Source: CAWAPS01 sp963783945 | Lineage (GTDB): Bacteria; Actinomycetota; Acidimicrobiia; Acidimicrobiales; Palsa-688 | Length of the DNA stretch: 64,000 nt | Reading direction: 5' to 3' | NCBI GenBank assembly: GCA_963783945.1 | Contig: CAWAPS010000032.1 | Location: forward strand, 992,001 to 1,056,000 | In this document: positions 1 to 8,555 of the stretch, piece by piece | How the letters are laid out: the number at the start of each line of letters is the position of its first letter | Numbering within the stretch: the stretch's first letter is position 1 | Notes under the pieces: model-generated | Told to the model about the DNA's origin: nothing | Database searches by the model: none | Seen by the model: the letters and a program-made list of their open reading frames with translations, nothing else | Made by a program: the position numbers and the translations under genes

Positions 1-828
1 GTGGCGGCCAACGCGGAGCGGTGGCTGGCGGTGAACCGGCCGGCTACTGACCTGGCCGGTGATCGCGTCGCCAAGGTGCTAAAGCAGTTCGGCACCTTGG
101 GCTCGGGCAACCATTTCTTCGAGCTGTGCGTCGACGAACGGTCCCGGGTGTGGGTGGTGCTGCACTCGGGCAGCCGGGGTATCGGCAACCAGTTGGCCCA
201 GGCCCATATTGCCAAGGCCCGCAAGCTGGCCAAGGACGCCATGATCTCCCTCGAGGACATGGACCTGGCGTATTTCGTTCAGGGGACCGCCGAGTTCGAG
301 GCGTACATCGCTGACATGGTCTGGGCCCAGGACTACGCCCGGGCCAACCGGGACCAGATGATGGACAGCGCCATGGGCGAGGTCTTTTCCTTTCTTGGTT
401 TCGGCATCGAGACCCGGCGGATCAACTGCCACCACAACTTCACCCAGCCCGAGGTCCATGCCGGCCGGCAGCTGTGGATCACCCGTAAGGGTGCGATCAA
501 GGCCGAACGGGGCGACCTGGGCGTGATCCCGGGTTCGATGGGCACCCACAGCTACATCGTCTCGGGCAAAGGCAACCCGGCCAGCTGGAACAGCTGCTCT
601 CACGGGGCGGGACGCCGGCACAGCCGGACCCAGGCCAAGAAGCTGTTCAGCAGTGCCGATCTGGCCGCCCAGATGGCCGGCAAGGTATGGCTGTCTGAAC
701 GGGCCGAGGCCCTGGTGGACGAGATCCCCGGCGCCTACAAGGACATCGACCAGGTCATGGCCGACCAGGCCGACCTGGTAGAGGTCCTGCACACTCTGCG
801 CCAGGTTCTCAACTACAAGGGAACCTGA
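1..828 (+). CDS. rtcB: RNA-splicing ligase RtcB, 3' part
   Basis: C-terminal 275 residues of an RtcB-type RNA ligase; the gene begins before the window. RtcB joins 2',3'-cyclic phosphate or 3'-phosphate RNA ends to 5'-OH ends using GTP and Mn2+. Family motifs seen are GSGNHFFEL (about residue 34), LHSGSRGIGN (about 55), the NCHHNF metal-ligand segment (about 141) and CSHGAGRRHSR, whose His (about 201) is the residue guanylylated in the family. The downstream half looks intact and ends in a normal TGA. The in-frame GTG at base 1 is probably not the true start. A strong hairpin follows 17 nt after the stop. Confidence 0.93.
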   Translation: MAANAERWLAVNRPATDLAGDRVAKVLKQFGTLGSGNHFFELCVDERSRVWVVLHSGSRGIGNQLAQAHIAKARKLAKDAMISLEDMDLAYFVQGTAEFEAYIADMVWAQDYARANRDQMMDSAMGEVFSFLGFGIETRRINCHHNFTQPEVHAGRQLWITRKGAIKAERGDLGVIPGSMGTHSYIVSGKGNPASWNSCSHGAGRRHSRTQAKKLFSSADLAAQMAGKVWLSERAEALVDEIPGAYKDIDQVMADQADLVEVLHTLRQVLNYKGT

Positions 829-844
829 CCCCACAATCGGGACA

Positions 845-878
845 GCCCGCCCGGCCCTGACACTCCAGCCGGGCGGGC
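845..878 (+). terminator. Hairpin downstream of rtcB
   Basis: An 11-bp perfect GC stem (845-855 with 868-878) and a 12-nt loop lie 17 nt after the rtcB stop. There is no clear T tract, which is usual for high-GC actinobacteria. It probably ends rtcB transcription. Confidence 0.65.
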
Positions 879-1081
879 CACCCCGACACGTTCTTCTCGC
901 CCGATGGGCCGACCGGGGATCCTTCACTCTTGTCAAATGAACGCCCGCAGTGGCAAACACCTCCGTTCACCGGGCTGCCCACCCCCACCCACGAGGGTGG
1001 CGGGGGGTTCGGGCGCGCCCCCGAGTCGTTGACCGCGACCCCGAGTTCTTTGACCCTCCATGGGCAGGAGGAGGATGATGC

Positions 1082-1891
1082 CTAGGAGGCGGACCGCCGC
1101 GATCTACGTGGCGTCACTCCGGAGGAGTCCCGGCCGGCACGGGCAGGCACAGCCGAGCTTCGAAGCCATCCGTGATGGACCGCACGGACAGATCTCCTCC
1201 GAGAGCCGCGCTCGACGCGGCCGAAAGGGGCCAAGTCCGGTTCGAAGTCCGGTCTCATGGTTGCCACCCGGATGATCAACGCCCCGTCGGGATCGAAAGA
1301 GACGGCCAGTTCCTCACCAACCTTAGCCAGGGTGCGTATAACCTCCGATGTCAAGCGGGCCGCGGCCCCGGTAGCCCGTGGGGTCGGCACGCCGGATAGG
1401 CCCGAGAGCTCGACTCTCGTCGGAACCCCTATCACCTCCCGCACGATTTCCAACTCGACGGCAATAGCCGCCTGCAAGCTGGCGTCCCACGGTACGGGGA
1501 GGGGCTCGGCGGTGCCTGTGACCTCGCCCCACTCCCGCTCGACACGCAAGCGCTCAAGCTCCAGCAAGGCGTCATCGTCTGAACTGGCGGCCAGCGATCG
1601 TTCGGCTCGCTCCGCCCGCTCCACAGCCTCCCCTCGGGCGTGTTCGGCGTCAAGAACGCGATCGTGAGCCTCCCGGAGGTCTTCCTGGGCCTGCCTGCGC
1701 TCCGCCAGCGCCCGGCGGCGTTCCTCCATGGTCTGCTGGTGGCCTGTGACCGCCTCCTGCAGTTCCATTTCAAGATTCTCGACGCGGACCTTCTCGCCAG
1801 CCAGCCGCTGCTTCCCCCGGCGGACGGTCAGCACTAACGCCAAAATGGCGACAACCGCCACAGCGGCGGCCGCTGCAAACGCTCCGGTCAT
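1082..1891 (-). CDS. Membrane-anchored coiled-coil protein, unknown function
   Basis: 269 residues. An N-terminal hydrophobic segment (about 4-24, AAAAAVAVVAILALVL) ends in a basic RRGKQR stop-transfer. It is followed by about 90 residues of Glu/Arg/Ala heptad-like sequence, probably a coiled coil, and then a globular part. The last 45 residues are very Arg/Ser-rich and look unstructured. The start is supported by a minus-strand TACCCT box (1899-1904) 7 nt before the ATG, which suggests a leaderless transcript. I recognise no family. It may be a cytoplasm-facing scaffold, but that is inference. It is convergent to rtcB. Confidence 0.6.
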   Translation of the reverse strand: MTGAFAAAAAVAVVAILALVLTVRRGKQRLAGEKVRVENLEMELQEAVTGHQQTMEERRRALAERRQAQEDLREAHDRVLDAEHARGEAVERAERAERSLAASSDDDALLELERLRVEREWGEVTGTAEPLPVPWDASLQAAIAVELEIVREVIGVPTRVELSGLSGVPTPRATGAAARLTSEVIRTLAKVGEELAVSFDPDGALIIRVATMRPDFEPDLAPFGRVERGSRRRSVRAVHHGWLRSSAVPARAGRDSSGVTPRRSRRSAS

Positions 1892-1898
1892 CTACACG

Positions 1899-1904
1899 AG
1901 GGTA
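1899..1904 (-). promoter_or_regulatory. -10 box, leaderless start of the coiled-coil gene
   Basis: The minus strand reads TACCCT, then 7 nt, then ATG at 1891. This is the TANNNT-N7-start arrangement typical of leaderless actinobacterial genes. Confidence 0.45.
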
Positions 1905-1919
1905 GCGCCCGACACCTGT

Positions 1920-2255
1920 TCAGAAGGTCAGAGCCGAATACCGCGATCCCTGCCGGGGCAAGAGGCGCCGAATGGCCGGTACGGATGAGCCCCATGCTGG
2001 CGGTTGGAGCGCCCGCCGGCTAGTCCCGCTCGACCCTTCGCAGTCCTCTCTCAGGCGTCCACGAATCAACGACCAGTTTGGTCGCTTCGGCGTTGAGTCC
2101 AGTATCACGATCTCGGTGATGTCGGCGACGAACACCTCGCCGTCAGGTTGCTCACTCTCCTCGGCCGCGGTGACCGGGCCGACGGGGCTCGCTCGTCCGG
2201 CGATCTTCGCCTCGCCCGGCCAGTCGGTTTCGTTATCCTCCTCAGCCGTTGCCAC
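1920..2255 (-). CDS. Hypothetical protein (weak)
   Basis: 111-codon frame starting at GTG. The first half is acidic and protein-like (GEVFVADITEIVILDSTP); the second half is Arg/Ser-rich and could be frame drift. The opposite strand is also open here, so the coding strand is uncertain. No family recognised and no clear ribosome site. Confidence 0.3.
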   Translation of the reverse strand: MATAEEDNETDWPGEAKIAGRASPVGPVTAAEESEQPDGEVFVADITEIVILDSTPKRPNWSLIRGRLREDCEGSSGTSRRALQPPAWGSSVPAIRRLLPRQGSRYSALTF

Positions 2256-2388
2256 TCATAGCAATCCGGATCGGCACATATTTCATGTGCGTCGTCGTGA
2301 CTTTGCCGGTAGAAGCGCGCAGTACGCAGGTGTAGCGTCCCCCGCTGGTCCCGGCACCGTCGTCGGGCCCAAGCGCCGAGGAGGAACT

Positions 2389-2652
2389 ATGCCAACGATC
2401 ATCGGTCACCACGATGTCAGGGACAAGGATCATTGGCTCTCGTCGCCCAAGCGCGATGAGTTTTTTGGGCCGCTCGGTGTCACCAACATCCGGACATTCG
2501 TCGACCCGCAGAATCCGACTCATGTTGCGCTGCTCATGGACGTTGCCGACATGGACGCTTTCGCAAGCGCCATGAAGAGCGAGGGGGCGTCCGAGGCAAT
2601 GGCGTACGACGGCGTGTTGCCCGAAACCCTCGTGATCCTCGTCGAGGCATAG
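2389..2652 (+). CDS. Small conserved-type protein, possible dimeric alpha/beta barrel
   Basis: 87 residues, starting MPTIIGHHDVRDKDHW. The start is set by a strong GAGGAGGAA ribosome site at 2378-2386, although the frame is open further upstream. The layout (N-terminal beta strand with HH, a central TFVDPQNPTHVALLMDVAD strand, and a final PETLVILVEA strand) resembles small stress- or monooxygenase-like alpha/beta proteins of about 90 residues. The actual function is unknown. It stands alone, with no operon partner. Confidence 0.7.
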   Translation: MPTIIGHHDVRDKDHWLSSPKRDEFFGPLGVTNIRTFVDPQNPTHVALLMDVADMDAFASAMKSEGASEAMAYDGVLPETLVILVEA

Positions 2653-2814
2653 CTTCGCGCCCCGACGCCCACGCTTTCATGGGTCGATCCTTCGCCATCA
2701 ATCCAATCTGCGTTGAACTGACCCTGACGGCTGGCTCGTCGACCTACAGTCCGGAACGCCGGCCGTCGAGTTGCTCGCACGCCAGACCGACCTGCCGGTG
2801 TCACTTGCAGCAGG

Positions 2815-3288
2815 TCAGGTCATGAGTCGGGCGCCGAGCGAACTCAGCAGCGCCTGCCACCACTCCGCGAGGCGATGCTGGAACGGGCTCAGCGGGAATC
2901 CGTGACGGGCGGCGTGGTCCTGGGGGATCGCGTCCCAGCCCGAGTGCTCGACGGTCACCCGTGTGCCGTTGTCCACCGCATCGAAGCGGACTGAGACCTC
3001 GGTCGACCGGCCGGCAGGGAACCCGGCCTGGCGCCACCCGAACACGAGCCGGTGCGGCGGGTCCCAGACGGTTACGGGTCCGATCTCGAAGCGTTCACCG
3101 TCCGTGCCGATCTCAACCAGCCGCTGGGGAGGATCGGGTTCGAACGCCAAGCGGCCGCCAGGCCGATCCGTGAAACGGAACAGCCCGTTCGGGCACCACC
3201 ACTCGCCGATCTCGCCCGTAAACGCGGTGAAGGTTCGCGCCGCGGGCGCCGCGACCCGTAACGCGACGAGCACCCGCGAGCGGCTCAC
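2815..3288 (-). CDS. SRPBCC/AHSA1-family protein
   Basis: 157 residues from a GTG start that overlaps the ArsR stop by 4 nt (GTGA, 3285-3288). It has the AHSA1-like START fold pattern: an N-terminal RVAAPAARTFTAFT strand/helix, then EWWCPNG, a central LVFGWRQAG strand, GTRVTVEHSGWD, and a C-terminal amphipathic helix (HRLAEWWQALLSSL). Proteins of this type are commonly paired with an ArsR regulator and a VOC protein, as here. The ligand is unknown; a small hydrophobic ligand or a stress role is inference. Last gene of a three-gene coupled operon. Confidence 0.85.
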   Translation of the reverse strand: MSRSRVLVALRVAAPAARTFTAFTGEIGEWWCPNGLFRFTDRPGGRLAFEPDPPQRLVEIGTDGERFEIGPVTVWDPPHRLVFGWRQAGFPAGRSTEVSVRFDAVDNGTRVTVEHSGWDAIPQDHAARHGFPLSPFQHRLAEWWQALLSSLGARLMT

Positions 3289-3635
3289 GCCCGTTCCACA
3301 TGGTCCCTGAACGCGCTGAGCTGCTGCATCCAACCCGCCTCGGCATCGGCGAGCCAGGCCTTCAACGCACCCATGGACGCGGCTCGGAGGGAGTACACCC
3401 GCACCCGGGCATCGAAGGGCGGGTGCTCCTCCTCGACCAGGTCGGCGGTCCGGAGCACGCGGAGATGACGGCTCATGACCGGCGCGGAAACTCCGAGCGC
3501 TTGGGCCAGCTCACCTGCCCGGCGCGGCCGCGTCGCGAGCAGCTCGACGGAGCGTCGGCGTACCGGGTCGGCCAGCGCGGCAAGGGTGAGATCGACGCCG
3601 TCGCGCTCGGGAAGCGCGGCCGACGACGGGTTCAT
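3285..3635 (-). CDS. ArsR-family transcriptional regulator
   Basis: 116 residues. Winged helix-turn-helix with the typical start LAALADPVRRRSVELL, the recognition region ALGVSAPVMSRHLRVLR, and a wing around ARVRVYSL. No CxC or similar metal-binding cysteines are visible, so it is probably of the non-metal ArsR type that partners SRPBCC proteins. The ATG at 3635 overlaps the VOC stop by ATGA, so a longer upstream reading is unlikely. It probably autoregulates the three-gene operon. Confidence 0.88.
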   Translation of the reverse strand: MNPSSAALPERDGVDLTLAALADPVRRRSVELLATRPRRAGELAQALGVSAPVMSRHLRVLRTADLVEEEHPPFDARVRVYSLRAASMGALKAWLADAEAGWMQQLSAFRDHVERA

Positions 3636-4096
3636 GGCCAGCTCGGAGCGTGAATAGGCATTCCGATCGCGGCTTCGGCCTCGGCACGCGTGACGTCGCG
3701 CACGTGCGTGGCGAACGTCCAGTGGTGTCCTTCGGGGTCGACACACCGGTAGACCCGGTCACCGTAGAACTGATCGGCGGGCTCGACGACGATGCGCGCC
3801 CCGGCGGCACGGGCTCGTTCGCAATGGGCGTCGATGTCATGGGTCACGGCCACGTGGACGCTCGACGAGTTGAGGCCATCACCGGACGCCGGGCTGCGCA
3901 TCCACTCGTTCCACTCGCCACCGATCATCACCCGGCCGCGCCCCTCGTAGCCCATCTCGTAGTGGCACTGCGACGGGTCGTTGTCGGGGCCGTCGATGGC
4001 CATGGTGAGCTCGAAGTCGAAGGCCTTTGCCAGCCAGTCGAGTGCTGCCTTCGGGTCGCGGTAGGAGAGGGCCGGTACGAAGGTGATGTCGTCCAC
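3632..4096 (-). CDS. VOC/glyoxalase-like protein (PhnB type)
   Basis: 154 residues with the two beta-alpha-beta-beta-beta halves of the vicinal-oxygen-chelate fold: VPALSYRDPKAALDWLAKAF at the N terminus and VHVAVTHDIDAHCERARAAG in the second half, ending with YRCVDPEGHHWTFATHV. The family includes glyoxalases, resistance proteins and PhnB-like proteins; the substrate cannot be read from sequence. First gene of the coupled VOC-ArsR-SRPBCC operon. A TTGATACTTAGCGAT-like AT-richer stretch just upstream may hold the promoter. Confidence 0.87.
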   Translation of the reverse strand: MDDITFVPALSYRDPKAALDWLAKAFDFELTMAIDGPDNDPSQCHYEMGYEGRGRVMIGGEWNEWMRSPASGDGLNSSSVHVAVTHDIDAHCERARAAGARIVVEPADQFYGDRVYRCVDPEGHHWTFATHVRDVTRAEAEAAIGMPIHAPSWP

Positions 4097-4480
4097 GAGG
4101 TGCTCCTGTCGTCGGTTGATACTTAGCGATCACGACAATAGTTCACGATGGCGTGAAGGACAACCCGGGGTTAGGCCGTGTCCCGCGTGGAACCATCGAG
4201 GACACCAACGGCCCTGACAAGCGCCCTGGCTAAATCTTCATCACTTCACGGCCGACCACGGCGCCCGCCGATCCCCCGTCTCCACATCCCCCGTACTGGC
4301 GGTCGTCCGTCGGTAGAGGAAGTCGTCGGTCTATCCCAGCGAGCCTCCCTTGATATGCACCCGCCGAAGGGCGTTACCATGAATCTTGAGCCACGCATGC
4401 CGGCGCTGGATCCCGTCGGAGCCGGAACTCCGGCCGAAGCTCACCACGGGGCTGACGGGACCTTCCCGGAAGGAACGCCT

Positions 4481-5236
4481 ATGCCGGTCGGAAAGCCAGC
4501 GCACACCGACCCGGCGGCCGTCACCGTGGACCCGCATGTCACCTTGAACTTGACGACGGCGGAAGTGAAACACCTCTGGGCGTTTCAGGACGGCTCCATC
4601 ATGAATCCGGACGTGCGCCACCAACTGTGGAACAGCTGGGGGTTCTGTTCCCGCCACGCCTGGGCTGCCGCGGTCACCGAACCGGCCCTGCGCCGGGACC
4701 TGCACGGGACCGTCATTCTCTACGAAGACCTGACCGGCCGGGCCGTCGCCGCGGTGCGTCGCCCTGCGGTTCGCGACTCGACCATCGCGCGCCGCCTCCG
4801 GGCCCGGGCCAACTGTTTCACCTGCGACTTCGTTCGCATCCCCACAGACCGCCGACCGGAGCCGCGCCTGGTCGCAGCTCGGGACCAGGTCAACCGGCGG
4901 GAGCGGTTCACCGAGCTGCTCATGCGGGACGAGTCGATATGGTCGCCGAGGACCTGCCCGGCCTGCTTCGGAGGAGGAGGTCTCACGTGCCGCCCGCACA
5001 TCATCGCCGGCGCCCCGACACCAAAGGGTCTCGCTGAAGGCTTGGCCGACCTACGAGCCCGGTTGCGGACGTTGAGCAGCTCGATGGGCTGGCGGGGACC
5101 CACCCCAAATGGAGAGGAACGATCAGCATGGGTCGAGGCGCTCGGTTGGTTCGCCGGGTGGCACTACCCGGCGGCGGCCCGAGCCAGGTCGGCTGCTTCC
5201 CGTCCCGCAAGCGAGGTCGCGCGGTTGCCGGGATAG
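4481..5236 (+). CDS. Cys/His-rich protein, DUF6062-like
   Basis: 251 residues. A GGAAGGAA ribosome site 5 nt before ATG 4481 favours this start over upstream in-frame ATGs at 4379 and 4400. Likely metal-ligand motifs are GFCSRHAWA (about 54), NCFTCDF (about 110) and CPACFGGGGLTCRPH (about 160). The block WGFCSRHAW followed by a TVILYEDLTGRA strand resembles the CRxHAW...ILYxDL pattern of DUF6062-type proteins as I recall it; this should be checked with a profile. It may bind zinc or an iron-sulfur centre. No operon partner. Confidence 0.65.
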   Translation: MPVGKPAHTDPAAVTVDPHVTLNLTTAEVKHLWAFQDGSIMNPDVRHQLWNSWGFCSRHAWAAAVTEPALRRDLHGTVILYEDLTGRAVAAVRRPAVRDSTIARRLRARANCFTCDFVRIPTDRRPEPRLVAARDQVNRRERFTELLMRDESIWSPRTCPACFGGGGLTCRPHIIAGAPTPKGLAEGLADLRARLRTLSSSMGWRGPTPNGEERSAWVEALGWFAGWHYPAAARARSAASRPASEVARLPG

Positions 5237-5374
5237 GGTCGCCGGCGCGAAGGCTGGGCCCTCGACCTCACGCGGACTGGACTTCGTGGACCCAGGTGCG
5301 CATGGGGACGGGGAGACCTTGGCCAGGCTCGCACCAGGTCCTCACCGCATCTGTTCGGGGCACCTCGTTCTCTG

Positions 5375-5827
5375 TCAGATCCCCTCGTCGTCACCCGGCC
5401 ACGTCCATCGCGGAACTTCGCGCAGCGGATGAAGACCCTCATCTGTTTCCGCGTTCGAGTTCTGCATCGCGACCTTTGAACCGAAGTCCACGTGCGATCG
5501 GACCGCCTCTCGAAAATCCTCGTCATCGGGCAGGTCAGACACATCCAATGCAGCCATGTACAAGTCGACGAACCTCTGTCGCTGCACTTCGGTGATCCGA
5601 AGGTCCCGATGGACGTTGATGAGGTGGGCGAACCCGAGCTCCCGGGTGAAGCGGTCGGGACCGCCGAAGGACTCCACTGTGAAGGCCGTCAGGTGATCGA
5701 CGTGCTGGGGCTGGCCCGTTCCGAAGAGTGGCTGAAGCAAGGGGTCTTTGAGCACGCTGCTGTAGAACGTCTGTTCGAGGCGATGCACAGCCTGTTCGCC
5801 ACCTGCGAATTCATAGAGTGACGGCAT
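5375..5827 (-). CDS. Truncated hemoglobin (2/2 globin)
   Basis: 150 residues. Landmarks are the B-helix TFYSSVLKDPLLQPLF with the B10-type Tyr, the E region DHLTAFTVESFGGPDRFTREL, the proximal-His region FAHLINVHRDLRI, and a QRQRFVDLYMAAL G-helix. This is the group II-like pattern; such globins bind O2 or NO and act in respiration or NO detoxification. The ATG at 5827 matches the conserved MPSLYEFAGG start; the longer open frame upstream is disregarded. A decayed paralogue lies at 29803-30259. Confidence 0.92.
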   Translation of the reverse strand: MPSLYEFAGGEQAVHRLEQTFYSSVLKDPLLQPLFGTGQPQHVDHLTAFTVESFGGPDRFTRELGFAHLINVHRDLRITEVQRQRFVDLYMAALDVSDLPDDEDFREAVRSHVDFGSKVAMQNSNAETDEGLHPLREVPRWTWPGDDEGI

Positions 5828-5964
5828 TGCCCAATCGTAAAGTGCCGAACCACCGGGCGCTGGGTCGTATGGGCCTCGGGGCGTCCTGGATCGGGCAGGT
5901 GGGAGACACGCGGCCAATCGGGTCGCCTGGGCGTAGGCTGGAGTCGGGTTCGAGGGAGGGAGAA

Positions 5965-6649
5965 ATGTCAGCCGCCAGTACGACGAGCGCGATGCCAAAG
6001 GTGACCTTGACCTTCGACAACGGGCCGACTCCTGATGTCACCGAAGAGGTATTGGCCGTGCTGGCTCGACGGGGACTGAGCGCCACCTTCTTCGTGGTGG
6101 GCACACACCTGCGCCAGACTGGCGGCCGGGAGTTGGCTGGGCGAGCGGCCGCCGGGGGACACTGGGTCGGGCACCACACCACGACCCACACGGTCCTGCT
6201 CGGCGGCTCCGCCGACGCCGCGGGTGCGGTGCAGGCGGAGATCGCAGATCTCGCCCCCGAGATGGAGGGAATTCGACGGCGCCACCAAGCTGTTCCGCCC
6301 GTATGCTGCGGGCGGGGTGCTTGATCGCCGGGTTTTCAGCCAGGCGGCAGTACGTTACCTGCAGGAGCACGGTTACACCTGCGTATTGTGGAACAGCGTT
6401 CCCCACGACTGGGACGATCCCGTGAGATGGGTCGATCGGGCTCTGGCCGACGTGTTCGGACAGCCGTGGACCGTAGTTGTTCTTCACGACATCGCCTCCG
6501 GCGCGATGGCCCAGCTGCCACGCTTCCTCGACGAGCTGGCCATCCGGGGAGCGACCGTCGTGCAGGATTTTCCCGAGTCGTGCCTGCCTATCGTGGCGGG
6601 CGACGTTAAACAATCACTGTCACACCTCACTATGGAGACCACCGCGTGA
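5965..6649 (+). pseudogene. Polysaccharide deacetylase, single frameshift
   Basis: NodB-homology deacetylase. The 5' part (start ATG 5965, GGGAGGGAG ribosome site) has VTLTFDNGPTPDVT and GGHWVGHHTTTH. The 3' part, in another frame from about 6270, has KLFRPYAAGG, CVLWNSVPHDW and VVLHDIA. A single extra G in GGAGGGAATTC (about 6266-6271) explains the shift. Motif 1 reads TFDNGP where the family usually has TFDDGP, so one metal ligand is changed to Asn. The end overlaps the next gene by GTGA, so the pair was translationally coupled. It may be a sequencing error or a recent pseudogene. Confidence 0.85.
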
Positions 6650-7182
6650 CTCAGACTGTCCCTGGACCCATCCGTCTTCACCATCACGCCTTCGTCACCG
6701 ACGATCAGGAGGCCACCCGACGTTTCTACGAGGACGTCATCGGAATGCCTCTCGTGGCCACGTGGTCCGAATCCGATGTTCTGTTCGGCGCCGAACGGAC
6801 GTACTGCCACACCTTCTTTGCGCTCGCCGACGGCAGCGCCCTGGCGTTCTTCCAGTTCGCCAATCCCGACGACCAGAAGTTGTTCAAGACCGATATCAAT
6901 TTCACGCCGTTTCGCCACATCGCGCTCGCGGTCGACCAGGAGACCCAGGACGGCATCAAGAACCGGATCACTCAAGCGGGTTACCACGAACCCGACACGT
7001 TCGTCCTCAATCACGGGTATTGCGTGTCGCTCTATATCACCGACCCGAACGGCCTGCTCCTGGAGTTCACCGTCGATCACCCGGACGCGGAAAAAATCAA
7101 CGAGGGACGTCGTCGCACCGCGAGAGACGACCTGGCCCGATGGTTGGCGGGTGACCACACCAGTAACAATGCCTACCGCTGA
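6646..7182 (+). CDS. VOC-family (dioxygenase-like) protein
   Basis: 178 residues starting at GTG 6646. First half: LHHHAFVTDDQEATRRFYED with a metal-ligand-like His. Second half: FRHIALAVDQETQDGIKNRI and NHGYCVSLYITDPNGLLLEF, the usual end with the Glu ligand. This arrangement is that of extradiol-dioxygenase-like or glyoxalase-like VOC proteins, and the His/His/Glu metal set appears present. The start overlaps the end of the deacetylase (GTGA), so expression likely depends on that gene's transcript. Substrate unknown. Confidence 0.87.
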   Translation: MTQTVPGPIRLHHHAFVTDDQEATRRFYEDVIGMPLVATWSESDVLFGAERTYCHTFFALADGSALAFFQFANPDDQKLFKTDINFTPFRHIALAVDQETQDGIKNRITQAGYHEPDTFVLNHGYCVSLYITDPNGLLLEFTVDHPDAEKINEGRRRTARDDLARWLAGDHTSNNAYR

Positions 7183-7279
7183 CAGTTCATCGCGGCGGAA
7201 CTGATAGGAGCCGGCCGGTCTTATCGCTCCCATGCCGATCAGCGCATAAGTGCTCGACGCGTGTCCGGCCCCGCCGAGG

Positions 7280-8269
7280 TTACGGAGTGAGGAGCAGATC
7301 AGAGAGCCGTCGTAGGTCGGCTGGGCGCATCGCAGCGACCCCGGTGAGGTAGCTCTCGATGCCCTGGTGTTCACGGTCGAGGTACCCGAGAGCGGATGCC
7401 AACACCCAGCGAGGTGCGCTCAGCACCCCGGCGGCCGCCTCTGGGGGAAGACCGGCATCCATGAGCCGTTCGAAGGTCTCATCCCGCTGTGCTCGTTGCC
7501 AGTATCGCCCGGTGAGTTCGTAGTCATCGAGAATGGCCTCGCGCTCTACACCGAGCGCCTCGAGCAGAAGGGCGGCGGCCAACCCGGTCCGGTCCTTGCC
7601 GGCGTGGCAGTGGAACACCGCAGGCAAGCCGTCGTCCTCGGCCAAGGCAGACAGGAGTTCCCCAAACCGCGCCGCGGCGTGGTCGATGTGGCCGATGTAG
7701 ATATCTAACAGGACCCGTTCGCCGTCCTCGCCGGTGGTCGCCCCGAGGGTGACCGGGGTCTCGTCACCGGCCGGACGAGAGAGGATCGGAAGATTCCGCG
7801 ATGGCACCGGGTCGGGCCGCTCCGCGCACTCGACCTCGCGACGCAGGTCATAGACGGCCCGCAGTCCCAGCTGGTTGTACGCGGCCCGGTCGCCATCGGA
7901 CATCCCGTGCAGGGCGTCCGACCGGAACAGCTGGCCCCACCGCACCCGCCGCCCCGACCGGGTCCGGTACCCGCCCAGGTCCCGAAAGTTGGTGACACTT
8001 TCGAATGGGATCCTTCGTTCCGCTGCGACCACGGCGGAACCACCCCCGTTGGGAGCCACGGAAACAAACTGCCGGCCCCCGGGTCGCCGCATCATCCGGA
8101 GCGAGGTCTCTCCCGCCGGCACCGTGACCTCATACTTATGGTCCAAGTGGTCAACGGAGGTCCCGATCGCCACGTCCACTGCGGCCGGCTCGCCTTCCAA
8201 CTCCCACCCGATCACCAGCCCGTCAGGGCCGGCCGGATCGACGAAGACGTCCGCGACGAAAGTGTCCAC
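7280..8269 (-). CDS. Tyrosine phosphatase (MptpB/Y_phosphatase3 type)
   Basis: 329 residues. An N-terminal beta-rich extension of about 90 residues is followed by a protein tyrosine/lipid phosphatase domain: NFRDLGGYRTRSGRRVRWGQLFRS, then GLRAVYDLR, and the P-loop VFHCHAGKDRTGL (CX5R, Cys about residue 220). The NFRDLGG motif and the Lys-Asp inside the loop are typical of the bacterial MptpB-like family, which acts on phosphotyrosine, phosphoserine or phosphoinositides. The extra N-terminal domain is not in the minimal family. Alone on the minus strand, convergent to the VOC gene. Confidence 0.9.
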   Translation of the reverse strand: MDTFVADVFVDPAGPDGLVIGWELEGEPAAVDVAIGTSVDHLDHKYEVTVPAGETSLRMMRRPGGRQFVSVAPNGGGSAVVAAERRIPFESVTNFRDLGGYRTRSGRRVRWGQLFRSDALHGMSDGDRAAYNQLGLRAVYDLRREVECAERPDPVPSRNLPILSRPAGDETPVTLGATTGEDGERVLLDIYIGHIDHAAARFGELLSALAEDDGLPAVFHCHAGKDRTGLAAALLLEALGVEREAILDDYELTGRYWQRAQRDETFERLMDAGLPPEAAAGVLSAPRWVLASALGYLDREHQGIESYLTGVAAMRPADLRRLSDLLLTP

Positions 8270-8497
8270 ACGAACACGCTAGGACGGTCGAGTAGCGGCC
8301 GGCAGTCCAAGAGGTGAACAGAAAGGAAATCCTGGACGGGGCCCGGTTCTGGTCGCGTACCTAGGGCGGCTTGGCCGTGCTTGGGAGGATTGGCACAGAG
8401 ATGGCACCGAAGGACGAGGGTTCCCGGGCCGGCGGGGCCGAACGGAGAATACGTCCCTACCGACATGAGTGACTTGCGTTATGAGCTTGTTCCCGAG

Positions 8498-8525
8498 GGA
8501 TGGCCCGCCTGTGGGCGGGCCATCC
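8498..8525 (-). terminator. Hairpin after the peptidoglycan-binding gene
   Basis: A perfect 12-bp stem (8498-8509 with 8514-8525) and a TGTG loop lie 30 nt beyond the stop of the minus-strand gene at 8556. GC-rich, no T tract; probable terminator. Confidence 0.7.
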
Positions 8526-8555
8526 GGTGCTGTCGGGTTTGACGATCGCTGCTCA

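Noticed and set aside
79..960. Long open frame antisense to rtcB
   Set aside because: GC-driven shadow of the rtcB reading frame; no ribosome site or family motif.
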